A program made the translations under genes and the position numbers. Shown in pieces: positions 44,998-52,458 of a stretch of DNA of 64,000 nucleotides (position 1 is its first letter; each line of letters begins with the position of its first letter). Source of the DNA: Bogoriella caseilytica (lineage in GTDB: Bacteria; Actinomycetota; Actinomycetes; Actinomycetales; Actinomycetaceae); NCBI RefSeq assembly GCF_003752405.1, contig NZ_RKHK01000001.1, forward strand, positions 248,001 to 312,000. The letters are read 5' to 3'. Under the pieces are notes generated by a model. The model was not told the origin of the DNA. It saw only the letters and a list, made by a program, of their open reading frames with translations, and did no database searches.

Positions 44998-45234
44998 GTG
45001 TCCGCACACTGCCAAGTGACGGGGAAGTCGCCGAGCTTCGGCAAGACTGTCTCGCACTCCCACCGGCGCACCTCGCGTCGGTTCAACCCGAACATCCAGA
45101 CCAAGCGCTACTTCGCGCCGTCCCTCGGACGCACCATCACCCTTCGGGTCTCCACCAAGGGGATGAAGGTCATCGACAAGCGGGGTATCGACGCCGTAGT
45201 CGCCGAGATGCTGGCCCGAGGGGAGCGCCTCTGA
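44998..45234 (+). CDS. rpmB2: Ribosomal protein L28, cysteine-poor zinc-independent paralogue
   Basis: 78 residues. The N-terminal [20 protein letters not shown] keeps the L28 core but the usual CxxC is reduced to one Cys (AHCQVTGK), so it cannot form the zinc ribbon. GTG 44998 has a near-perfect AGGAGGT seven bases upstream; the in-frame start at 44920 lies inside the divergent gene. It heads a plus-strand operon with L33, S14, L36, a methyltransferase and a COG0523 GTPase. Confidence 0.96.
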   Translation: MSAHCQVTGKSPSFGKTVSHSHRRTSRRFNPNIQTKRYFAPSLGRTITLRVSTKGMKVIDKRGIDAVVAEMLARGERL

Positions 45235-45401
45235 TGGCCAAGAAGACCGATCTACGCCCAGTGATCAAGCTGCGCTCCACAGCGGGCACCGGCTTCACGT
45301 ATGTGACCACCAAGAACAGGCGGAACAATCCCGATCGCATGCGCCTGAGCAAGTACGACCCCGTGGCGCGCCGCCACGTGGAATTCCGCGAAGAACGCTG
45401 A
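45234..45401 (+). CDS. rpmG2: Ribosomal protein L33, cysteine-free paralogue
   Basis: 55 residues, starting [16 protein letters not shown] and ending HVEFREER. No cysteine. The ATG shares one base with the rpmB2 stop (TGATG), so they are translationally coupled. L33 C-minus form typical of zinc-limited ribosomes. Confidence 0.95.
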   Translation: MAKKTDLRPVIKLRSTAGTGFTYVTTKNRRNNPDRMRLSKYDPVARRHVEFREER

Positions 45402-45414
45402 GAGGCACGCAGAG

Positions 45415-45720
45415 ATGGCCAAGAAGTCCAAGATCGCCAAAGACGCGCAGCGCCGTGAGGTCGTGGCGCGTTACGCCGAGCGCCGAGCCGAACTCAAGCG
45501 GACCTCGGTCAACCCGCACGTCAGTGACGAGGAGCGTGAGGCCGCCATGGCAGCCCTGCATGCGCTCCCGCGAAACGCCAGCCCGGTTCGGCTCCGCAAC
45601 CGTGATGTCGCCGACGGCCGCCCTCGCGGGCACCTGCGCACCTTTGGGCTCTCCCGCGTGCGATTCCGTGAGATGGCATTGCGCGGGGAACTGCCCGGCA
45701 TTCGTAAGTCGAGCTGGTGA
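45415..45720 (+). CDS. rpsN2: Ribosomal protein S14, long zinc-free form
   Basis: 101 residues, starting [20 protein letters not shown], and ending with the S14 motif [20 protein letters not shown]. The long S14 form lacks the CxxC-CxxC zinc module of the short form. Third gene of the operon, 13 bases after rpmG2. It probably replaces the zinc-binding S14. Confidence 0.96.
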   Translation: MAKKSKIAKDAQRREVVARYAERRAELKRTSVNPHVSDEEREAAMAALHALPRNASPVRLRNRDVADGRPRGHLRTFGLSRVRFREMALRGELPGIRKSSW

Positions 45721-45730
45721 GAGGTCTGCC

Positions 45731-45856
45731 ATGAAGGTTCGTAACTCGCTGAAGTCCCTGAAGGAACAGCCCGGCGCGCAGGTGGTGCGCCGCCGTGGCC
45801 GCGCCTATGTGATCAACAAGAAAAACCCGAGGTTCAAGGGCCGGCAGAAGGGCTGA
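45731..45856 (+). CDS. rpmJ2: Ribosomal protein L36, cysteine-free form
   Basis: 41 residues: [19 protein letters not shown] and the basic core [20 protein letters not shown]. The zinc cysteines of classical L36 are absent. Preceded by GAGAGG and 10 bases after rpsN2. Confidence 0.96.
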   Translation: MKVRNSLKSLKEQPGAQVVRRRGRAYVINKKNPRFKGRQKG

Positions 45857-45860
45857 GACC

Positions 45861-46565
45861 GTGAGCAACCGGGAGATGGCGCAGGAACTCCATGATCTCT
45901 TCGTGCCGGAGTCGGCCTGGGATCGCTTGCGGCCCGCAGTCGTCGAGTCCTTCGGAGGACTTGCATCCACCGCGCGCCTTCTCGATCTCGGAGCCGGCAC
46001 CGGTCTGAGCATGCGGTTGCTGGCCGAGTGCAGTGAGGCGCGCATTATTGCTGTCGAACCCGCAGCGGGGGCACGCACAGCCTTGCTGGCGCGCGTCGCC
46101 GACGACCCAGCCCTCACCGGGCGCGTCAGCGTGCTCGCCGGCGCGGCGCCGGAAGTCCTGGAGGAGATCTCGGATCCATTGGACGGCGTGCTGTGCGCGC
46201 ACGTGATCGGCCACCTGGACAGCGGGCAACGTCGAGCCACGCTCGCCTCTCTCGCTCGGCTCCTGACGCCCAGGGCCCCCATCGTCATCACCGCCCCTCA
46301 ACACCCGCGCCAGCCCGAGGCTGAGGTGGTCGAGGAGCACCGCGAGATCGGCGAACTGACCTACACCGTGCGGTATCACCTCACCGGCGCCAAAGCGGGT
46401 ATCGAGGCTGACGAAGTGCGCGACGGCGAACGCCTGTTGCGCGCGGCGGAGGGAGAGAACAACTGGGCCACAGTCACTCAGGACGAACTCCACCGCGACG
46501 CAGCCGAGGCCGGGCTACGCCTGGAACCTTCCTCCCCATCGGTGGCGATCCTGCGCGCAGCCTGA
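45861..46565 (+). CDS. Class I SAM-dependent methyltransferase in the zinc-free ribosomal operon
   Basis: 234 residues. SAM-binding motif LLDLGAGTGLSMRLLAE at ~40-56, followed by IIAVEPAAG. Methylated substrate unknown. GTG start four bases after rpmJ2, so it belongs to the same operon and is predicted to be induced by zinc shortage. Could act on rRNA, a small molecule or a metallophore precursor; nothing decides. Confidence 0.8.
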   Translation: MSNREMAQELHDLFVPESAWDRLRPAVVESFGGLASTARLLDLGAGTGLSMRLLAECSEARIIAVEPAAGARTALLARVADDPALTGRVSVLAGAAPEVLEEISDPLDGVLCAHVIGHLDSGQRRATLASLARLLTPRAPIVITAPQHPRQPEAEVVEEHREIGELTYTVRYHLTGAKAGIEADEVRDGERLLRAAEGENNWATVTQDELHRDAAEAGLRLEPSSPSVAILRAA

Positions 46566-46593
46566 TGCCGGCCACCGTCATCAGGCAGGACCC

Positions 46594-47622
46594 ATGGCTA
46601 TGACGACACCGCGCCCCCAGGTGCCGGTCATCGTCCTTGCCGGTTACCTGGGCGCCGGGAAGACCACCCTGCTCAATCACGTACTGCGCCAGCCCGGCGC
46701 GCGCGTGGGCGTGGTGATCAACGACTTCGGTGACATCAACGTCGACGCCGCATGGGTGAGCGGGCAGATCGACGAGCCAGCTGCCATCTCCGGCGGTTGC
46801 CTCTGCTGCATCTCCGACACCAACGAACTCGACACCGCACTGGAACGTCTGGCCGCCCCTCGGCTGAGGCTCGACGCGATCATCGTCGAAGCCAGCGGCT
46901 TGGCTGATCCGGCCACGCTGGCGCGAATGGTCCGCTTCTCCGGGGCGGAAGGCACTCGGCTGGGAGGCGTGGCCGAGGTGGTGGACGCCGTGCACCACGC
47001 ACACACGGCCCCCTCCGGTCACGACGCCGCCACGCGCTGGGGTGCAGCCTCCCTCGTGGTGGTCAACAAGCTGGACCTGCTGTCTCCAGGTGACCGCGCG
47101 GCGTACGTCGGGGCCATTGCCGACACGGTGCATGCGCGGAACCCACGCGCGCTCGTGGTGGGCACCAGCGCCGGCAGCATCGACCCAGCATTGCTGTATG
47201 GGGTAAGTGAGGCTGCGGACGACCCGGCACAACTTCCCCTGCGCGAACTCCTGCTCGAGGAGGCCCGGCCGCACCCTCACGTCCACGCCGATGCCGTGTC
47301 GGTCCGTGCGCCGGCGGGGGCCGATCCCGGCCGGGTGATCGATCTGCTGGAACGCCCACCGGCGGGGGTCTACCGCATGAAAGGCACCGTGGTGGTCCGC
47401 TCCGGGACACGGTGGCGCAGCTACGCGGTCAACCTCGTGGGCTCCAGCATCCACGTGGCGAGCGCCCCCAGGGCCGAGCGGAGTGAACTCGCGGCGATCG
47501 GATTACACCTGGACGTTGACACAGTGCGTCACCGCCTCGACCACGCCGTGGCTCCGGGAGCCGGAGCACCGCCTGCAGTAGGTCTTCGGCGCCTGCAGCG
47601 CTACCGCCGCCTCAGCCGCTGA
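46594..47622 (+). CDS. COG0523/CobW-family GTPase (zinc metallochaperone type)
   Basis: 342 residues. Complete P-loop GYLGAGKTTLLNHVL at 17-31, metal-binding GGCLCC at ~68-73, G4 NKLD near 155, and a CobW_C domain at ~240-325. A His-containing segment (HPHVHAD) lies between the domains. Zur-controlled members supply zinc to client proteins. Last gene of the rpmB2 operon. Confidence 0.92.
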   Translation: MAMTTPRPQVPVIVLAGYLGAGKTTLLNHVLRQPGARVGVVINDFGDINVDAAWVSGQIDEPAAISGGCLCCISDTNELDTALERLAAPRLRLDAIIVEASGLADPATLARMVRFSGAEGTRLGGVAEVVDAVHHAHTAPSGHDAATRWGAASLVVVNKLDLLSPGDRAAYVGAIADTVHARNPRALVVGTSAGSIDPALLYGVSEAADDPAQLPLRELLLEEARPHPHVHADAVSVRAPAGADPGRVIDLLERPPAGVYRMKGTVVVRSGTRWRSYAVNLVGSSIHVASAPRAERSELAAIGLHLDVDTVRHRLDHAVAPGAGAPPAVGLRRLQRYRRLSR

Positions 47623-47660
47623 GGCCCCGACCGTCCTGAGGCCCGGACCGTCTTGGGGCC
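47623..47660. terminator. Candidate hairpin between cobW-like gene and zur
   Basis: GGCCCC and GGGGCC arms enclose a second pair GTCC/GGAC. Lies between two converging genes, so it may end both transcripts. The stem has an internal loop, so the call is tentative. Confidence 0.35.
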
Positions 47661-47676
47661 CGACGGCGTGTTGAGA

Positions 47677-48078
47677 TCAATGCTCGCGGCGCGTAGCGCA
47701 CTGGCCACATCTGCCGTACCCCTCCAGGAGGTGGCGTTGCAGGGTGAAGCCGCGCTCGCCCGCCACTCGGCTGAGCCACCCTTCATCGGGGGCCTCAACC
47801 TCCTCCACGCGCCCACAGTCTTCACAGACAAGGTGATGGTGATGTTCGGGACCCCGGCATGCCCGGAAGACCTGCGACTGCCCCAGTGGTACCGCGTCCA
47901 CCTCACCCAGCTCCGCCAGGGCGTTCAGATGCCGGTAGACCGTCGCCAGTCCGACGTGGTCACCTGCGGCCTCAAGCCGTCGGTGCAGGTCCTGGGCTGA
48001 AATGAAACCGTCCACCTCGTTGAGCACTCGCAGGATGACAGTCTTCTGAAAGGTCTGGCGCCGCCCGGTCTGACTCAC
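47677..48078 (-). CDS. zur: Zinc uptake regulator Zur (Fur family)
   Basis: 133 residues. A winged-helix domain with GLATVYRHLNALAELGEV is followed by a dimerisation domain bearing HHHHLVCEDCG and a C-terminal CGQC, giving the structural zinc site (two CxxC) and sensor ligands. Fur family is certain; the Zur identity comes from its location among Cys-free ribosomal proteins and zinc ABC genes. Zinc-loaded Zur should repress both. A palindrome lies in its own upstream region. Confidence 0.93.
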   Translation of the reverse strand: MSQTGRRQTFQKTVILRVLNEVDGFISAQDLHRRLEAAGDHVGLATVYRHLNALAELGEVDAVPLGQSQVFRACRGPEHHHHLVCEDCGRVEEVEAPDEGWLSRVAGERGFTLQRHLLEGYGRCGQCATRREH

Positions 48079-48171
48079 GGCACCACCTCCCTGAGCATCG
48101 CAGAGCTGCCGTACTCCCGGCCGCGACCGCGCAGCTCTCGGCGTTGATGTGCTGGCACAGCGACCAGTTTA

Positions 48172-48190
48172 GATGATATTGATTCTCATC
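48172..48190. promoter_or_regulatory. Candidate Zur box upstream of zur
   Basis: ATGATATTGATTCTCAT, six of eight arm positions complementary. It is ~95 bases before the zur start and ~75 before the ArsR-type gene, so it could control either or both. Confidence 0.65.
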
Positions 48191-48230
48191 ACTAGGCTTC
48201 CGGCCGACACTGAATGACAAGGTCTCTCAA

Positions 48231-48258
48231 TTAGTATTAACATATTGCAATCTTCTAA
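48231..48258. promoter_or_regulatory. AT-rich candidate ArsR/SmtB operator
   Basis: An AT-rich block in otherwise GC-rich DNA directly ahead of the ArsR start. TTAG...CTAA ends and an internal ATTGCAAT palindrome give dyad symmetry, as at SmtB/CzrA operators. Self-repression is likely. Confidence 0.5.
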
Positions 48259-48263
48259 TACCC

Positions 48264-48596
48264 ATGGTGGAGTGGACCATGCACGAGGACAACGGATTGG
48301 CCGAAGCGGCGCAGCTGTTCAAGGTGCTCGGGAATGTCTCGAGACTGCAGCTGCTGCGCCTCATCGGCGAGTCTCCACAGACGGTCAGCGGTCTGGTGGC
48401 CGCGACAGGCATGTCGCAACCACTGGTGTCCCAGCACCTGCGGACCCTGCGCCAGGCAGGGCTCGCTGCGGCGGCTCGCGACGGTAAGGCGGTGAGGTAC
48501 AGCCTGGCCGACGATCACGTCGCGCATGTGGTCTCCGACGCCCTCGAGCACGTGAACGAGACCATCGGGCCGCACACCAGTCCTGACCTGCACTGA
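48264..48596 (+). CDS. ArsR/SmtB-family zinc-responsive repressor
   Basis: 110 residues. The winged-helix core has GLVAATGMSQPLVSQHLRTL as the recognition segment. The C-terminal helix reads DDHVAHVVSDALEHVNE, which matches the SmtB/CzrA alpha-5 zinc site (D-x-H, then H and E at +11 and +14 from the first His). Zinc is therefore the likely inducer. ATG 48264 or 48279 may be the start. A His-rich small protein follows ten bases downstream. Confidence 0.9.
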   Translation: MVEWTMHEDNGLAEAAQLFKVLGNVSRLQLLRLIGESPQTVSGLVAATGMSQPLVSQHLRTLRQAGLAAAARDGKAVRYSLADDHVAHVVSDALEHVNETIGPHTSPDLH

Positions 48597-48605
48597 GGAG
48601 TAGCC

Positions 48606-48761
48606 ATGAGCACCACCCACCCCGAAGCCGAGCACACCACGACCGAGCACGCCCACGGCGAGAACTGCGGGCACGAGGCCGTGCCCCACGAGGACCACGT
48701 GGACTACCTCCACGACGGCCACAAGCACGCACCGCACGGGGACCACTACGACGAGCACTGA
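48606..48761 (+). CDS. His-rich small metal-binding protein (51 aa)
   Basis: ATG 48606 to TGA 48761. Thirteen of 51 residues are His, with many Asp and Glu, one Cys and no hydrophobic segment: HTTTEHAHGENCGHE and DGHKHAPHGDHYDEH. GAGGAG lies upstream and the gene follows the ArsR-type repressor by nine bases. A zinc buffer or chaperone is the obvious reading; similar proteins are sometimes mislabelled 'zinc transporter permease'. Confidence 0.82.
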   Translation: MSTTHPEAEHTTTEHAHGENCGHEAVPHEDHVDYLHDGHKHAPHGDHYDEH

Positions 48762-48875
48762 GCTCCACGCGGGCCGCGGCGCCGGCATCAGGCCGCGAGC
48801 CGCGCATGCAGTGGATCTCTCTGAGCAGGTACCGGGCAATCCGGCTGAAGCCGTGCCGCCCGGTGCCTGCGCCCG

Positions 48876-49640
48876 TCAGTCTCTACTGATCGTGCTCACG
48901 AGGTAGTTCACCGGAAGACGGAGACTTCCGTTCTCCCGTTCTCCACTCGCTGAGATCGCGGCAAGCAACTGCTCACGGGCCGTGGCCCAGGCCTCGCCAA
49001 GCTGCGACCTCGCCACGATGATCGGAGCGCTGTGCTCCTCCATGAGGGCGATGAGGTCCTCGGCCGAGGGCACCACCATCGTGAAGGCGCGCTCCTGCAC
49101 CGCCACGCCTACCTCCCCCAGACACTCCCGCACAGTCGCACGGATCGACCCGGGCGTCTCATGCCAGGGCGCAGGCGCCTCCGGGAAATAGCCGGCCAGT
49201 GCCTGACGGATCGACCCGAAGGCGCCATCGGCAGACCAACTGGTCATCACCAGCTCCGCTCCCGGGCGCAGCAACCGCCACGCTTGCGGGAGGGCGCGTG
49301 CCGGGTCGGCGAAGATCAGTCCCACGGTCGAGGTGACCAGGTCGGCCGAAGCCGGTTCTAGCGGCAGGTCCTCCACATCGGCCTGCACCCAGGTCACGGC
49401 AACGCGCGCTGCCTGAGCGCGCCGCTCCGCCTCCTGGAGCAGCGCCGGCGTGATGTCGACGCCGGTCACACGCGCTCCCGCGCGCGCCGCGGCGATGGCG
49501 GTCACACCGGTGCCGGTCGCCAGGTCGACGACGTCCTGGCCGGCTGGGTCAAGCGCCTCGATCAGATCCTGGCCTTGCTGCGCCCAGAGATCGCCGATCA
49601 CGGCATAGTCGCCGAGCGACCAGAAATCCGCCGCGCTCAT
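48876..49640 (-). CDS. Class I SAM-dependent methyltransferase coupled to the zinc ABC operon
   Basis: 254 residues. SAM motif VVDLATGTGVTAIAAARAGA (residues ~36-55), followed by VTGVDITPALL and the Asp of VQADVEDLPL. UbiE/COQ5-like layout. The start overlaps the stop of the permease gene by four bases, so it is the last gene of the zinc uptake operon. Substrate unknown. Confidence 0.83.
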   Translation of the reverse strand: MSAADFWSLGDYAVIGDLWAQQGQDLIEALDPAGQDVVDLATGTGVTAIAAARAGARVTGVDITPALLQEAERRAQAARVAVTWVQADVEDLPLEPASADLVTSTVGLIFADPARALPQAWRLLRPGAELVMTSWSADGAFGSIRQALAGYFPEAPAPWHETPGSIRATVRECLGEVGVAVQERAFTMVVPSAEDLIALMEEHSAPIIVARSQLGEAWATAREQLLAAISASGERENGSLRLPVNYLVSTISRD

Positions 49641-50587
49641 GCCGTCACGGTCTCAGCGCTCTGCCCCGAGAGCCTGCCCAGTGGCCCGCCGTCCTCTCGG
49701 GATTCACCGGCCGCCTCGTTCCGCTTCACATCTCGCTGAGCGAGGTAGCGACCGAGCAGTCCGTGCTTGGGCGCCAGCAGGTAGGTCAGCACGAACACAG
49801 CCGTGGCCAGCAGCACGATGGTCCCGCCGGTGGGAATGTCGATGGCCCATGAGAGATAGAGCCCGAAGAAGGCACTCGCCCCCCCGATCAGTGGTGCGAG
49901 CAGCATCATCACCGCCAACTTGTCCGTCAGAAGGCGCGCGGTGGCCGGCGGGACCACGAGCAGCGCGATGACCAGGATGTTGCCGATCACCTGGACTGCC
50001 ACCACCACGGCCACCGCCACCATCGAGTACAGCACCAGATCCAGGGCGAGGATGGGCAGCCCGGCCGAGCGCGCCATCTCGCGATCGAGACTGACGGCAA
50101 CCAGTTCCTTGTGGAGGAGGAAGGCCACCAGCAGCATCAAGGTCCCCATCCCGGCCACCACGTAGACGTCGGAGTCGGGGATCCCTGTGATGGAACCGAA
50201 GAGGAAGTTCTGCAAGGAGCCGGAGTACCCCGGGGCCGCGGAGATCACGACGATGCCCAGGGCAAAGGCCGCGACGAAGAAGATGCCGATCACGGAATCC
50301 TCCTTCAGCCGCCGGTTCTGTGAGAAGACCGCCACCCCGGCCGCAGTGAGCACGCCGGCGACCATGCCACCGAGCACCAGCGAACCCTGGAGCACGAAGG
50401 CGATGGCGAGTCCGGGGAAGACCGAGTGGGCAACGGCATGCCCGACGAAGACCATGCCCCGCAACACCACGTGACAGCCGATGACCCCGCAGACGATCGC
50501 GGACATCATCGCCACGATCAGCGCTTTGGGCAGGAAGGACAGCAGCGGATTGCTCAGATCCTGCAAGAACTCGGCGAAGCTCAGCAT
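49637..50587 (-). CDS. Zinc/manganese ABC permease (anchored-repeat type, ZnuB-like)
   Basis: 316 residues with about eight membrane helices of the ABC-3 family. Family segments include IVCGVIGCHVVLRGMVFVGHAVAHSVFPG near the N-terminus. Member of the actinobacterial 'anchored repeat' transporter (TIGR03770 type). Its start overlaps the stop of the ATPase gene. Likely zinc, given Zur context. Confidence 0.92.
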   Translation of the reverse strand: MLSFAEFLQDLSNPLLSFLPKALIVAMMSAIVCGVIGCHVVLRGMVFVGHAVAHSVFPGLAIAFVLQGSLVLGGMVAGVLTAAGVAVFSQNRRLKEDSVIGIFFVAAFALGIVVISAAPGYSGSLQNFLFGSITGIPDSDVYVVAGMGTLMLLVAFLLHKELVAVSLDREMARSAGLPILALDLVLYSMVAVAVVVAVQVIGNILVIALLVVPPATARLLTDKLAVMMLLAPLIGGASAFFGLYLSWAIDIPTGGTIVLLATAVFVLTYLLAPKHGLLGRYLAQRDVKRNEAAGESREDGGPLGRLSGQSAETVTA

Positions 50588-51390
50588 CAGTTCACCCCCA
50601 GGGCACTGAGCAGGGGCGAACCGTCACGGAAACCGAAGGTCTCGATCCACACCTGCGGATCGCGTAACTGCTGCGGGCTGCCCTCGGCCACCACCGTCCG
50701 GTTGACGAGGTAGAGGCGGTCAAAAGTGTGCATCGCTCCGGCCAGGTCGTGTGTGGTCATCAGCAATGCCTGCCCCTCCGCGCTCAGCTCGGTGAACAAA
50801 TCCGTCAGCATCTCCTGAGTGGGGATGTCCAGCCCGGTGTAGGGCTCATCGAGGAGCAGGAGCCTCGGGCGCAAGGCGAGGGCCCGTGCGACGAGTACGC
50901 GTTGACGCTGCCCGCCGGAGAGCTGGCCGACTGGCCGCTCTTTCAGGTCACTCATGCCCGCACGCTCGAGCGCTTCAGAGACCGCACGGTAGTCCTCGAC
51001 CTTCGGCCGGCGCAGCCAGCCCATCCGGCCCACGCGGCCCGAGAGCACGACGTCGTGCACGGAGATCGGGAACTCCCACGCGAACTCGTGCCGCTGGGGC
51101 ACATAGCCCGCGGCACGGCGAGCGGCCTTGGTGGCATTGCCGGCCATGGTGATCTCGCCTTCGCGAACCGGCACGAGGCCGAGTACGGATCGGATGAGAG
51201 TGGTCTTCCCAGCTCCGTTGGGTCCGATGAGCCCGACGAGTTCACCCCCGGAGACCTCCAGGCTCACGTCCCGCAGCACAGGGCGGCCACCAAGGTCCAC
51301 GGCCAACCCGCGAACGCTGAGTTCAGCGGCGTCAGGCACATGCGGCGCCGCGAGCGCGGCCGCGCTCGCTACTGTGGCAGTCTCACTCAT
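50587..51390 (-). CDS. Zinc ABC ATPase (anchored-repeat type, ZnuC-like)
   Basis: 267 residues. Walker [11 protein letters not shown]-loop YVPQRHEF, signature LSGGQRQR, Walker B LLLLDEPYTGLD. ZnuC/AztA type. ATG 51390 (MSETATVAS) overlaps the end of the upstream gene by eight bases; 12 upstream Arg-rich codons in frame are not used. Confidence 0.93.
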   Translation of the reverse strand: MSETATVASAAALAAPHVPDAAELSVRGLAVDLGGRPVLRDVSLEVSGGELVGLIGPNGAGKTTLIRSVLGLVPVREGEITMAGNATKAARRAAGYVPQRHEFAWEFPISVHDVVLSGRVGRMGWLRRPKVEDYRAVSEALERAGMSDLKERPVGQLSGGQRQRVLVARALALRPRLLLLDEPYTGLDIPTQEMLTDLFTELSAEGQALLMTTHDLAGAMHTFDRLYLVNRTVVAEGSPQQLRDPQVWIETFGFRDGSPLLSALGVN

Positions 51391-52420
51391 CACCGGCCTC
51401 CTTCGCCGCAGCGGCCTTGGCGGCACGTGCGCGCAGCACGCTGAGCACGATCAGGGTCACGAGCACCACGGCACCGGCACCGATACTGAGCGCCAGCCAT
51501 GGAAGCCCCTCGGCCTCCGCCGCAGCACCCTCGTCGCCTGCTTCATCGGTGCCCTCGCCGTCTGGGCTGGCGTCCACATCACCGGAGTGCTCCGCGTCGC
51601 CGTCATCGCCTGGGGAGTCGTTCTCCTGGCTCGGCGTGCCCTCTTCGCCCTGCCCGGCGTCGTCACCATCGACGTCGGCCGCCTCGGTGAAACCTGCGCC
51701 GAAAACCTCGTGGGGCTCGGTCTGCCCGCCCACCGCGAAGCGCAGAGTGTCGCGCGAGGACCCGACCTCACCATCGCGCAACTCTCCGAAAAGCTCCACA
51801 TCAAGGAGGTAGACCCCCGGTTCGGTGAAGATCCAATTGCCATGCACGTGGGTGTTGGTATCGGCCCAAATGTCCTGCGGCTCCGGATCGGAGGATGTCC
51901 AGAGCAGCTGGGGTGGGTCGAAGTTCCCGCTCTGGAGGAAGAGCGTGAACTGCCCCGGGCCCTGAACACGGTGCAAGCGCAGGGTCATACCGCGAGAGAG
52001 CTGCTCGACGACGTCCGGATCCTGGGTGTTCCACCCGAGCCAAGGCACGTCATAGTTCTCGGTCTGCGGGATGACGTAGAGATCCGATCCTGCCTCGGCG
52101 TCGATGAAGGCGAAGTCCTCCTCGGTCGGCGCCGGCAGGATGCTGTCCTCTGGCAAGTGGAAGACCATATCCTCCAGCGACCGCCACACCGGCGGAGCCA
52201 AGGTGTCGTCGCGGGCCAGCAGCAGCCACTCGCCGTCCAGGATGCGTGGCCCGATGTCCACGTGACCGTGATCGATGACCACGCGTTCATCGCCGATCTC
52301 TTCGTCACGGTCAATCGTCTGGTCCAGGGGATCCTCCTGGTCAGCCTGAGCTGGCAGTGCGGCAGGCAGGAGGGCCACGGTCGCGGCGCCCAGGGCACCG
52401 AGTCGAAGGTGTCGAAGCAC
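51383..52420 (-). CDS. Membrane-anchored surface-domain protein (choice-of-anchor M type)
   Basis: 345 residues. Signal peptide ending PAQA (~28), then one actinobacterial surface-anchored domain (TIGR03769 type, ~45-230) with HGHVDIGPR at the start and HVHGNWIFTEPGVYLL near the end. An acidic Asp/Gly/Glu linker follows (~245-300), then a C-terminal helix with a short basic tail. No LPXTG motif. GTG 52420 has GAGGA five bases upstream; the longer frame is not used. A probable extracytoplasmic zinc-relay component. Confidence 0.83.
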   Translation of the reverse strand: MLRHLRLGALGAATVALLPAALPAQADQEDPLDQTIDRDEEIGDERVVIDHGHVDIGPRILDGEWLLLARDDTLAPPVWRSLEDMVFHLPEDSILPAPTEEDFAFIDAEAGSDLYVIPQTENYDVPWLGWNTQDPDVVEQLSRGMTLRLHRVQGPGQFTLFLQSGNFDPPQLLWTSSDPEPQDIWADTNTHVHGNWIFTEPGVYLLDVELFGELRDGEVGSSRDTLRFAVGGQTEPHEVFGAGFTEAADVDGDDAGQGEEGTPSQENDSPGDDGDAEHSGDVDASPDGEGTDEAGDEGAAAEAEGLPWLALSIGAGAVVLVTLIVLSVLRARAAKAAAAKEAGDE

Positions 52421-52458
52421 GGGTTCCTCAGTTCTCGCTTGTGTGGGGAAGTCGGGTA

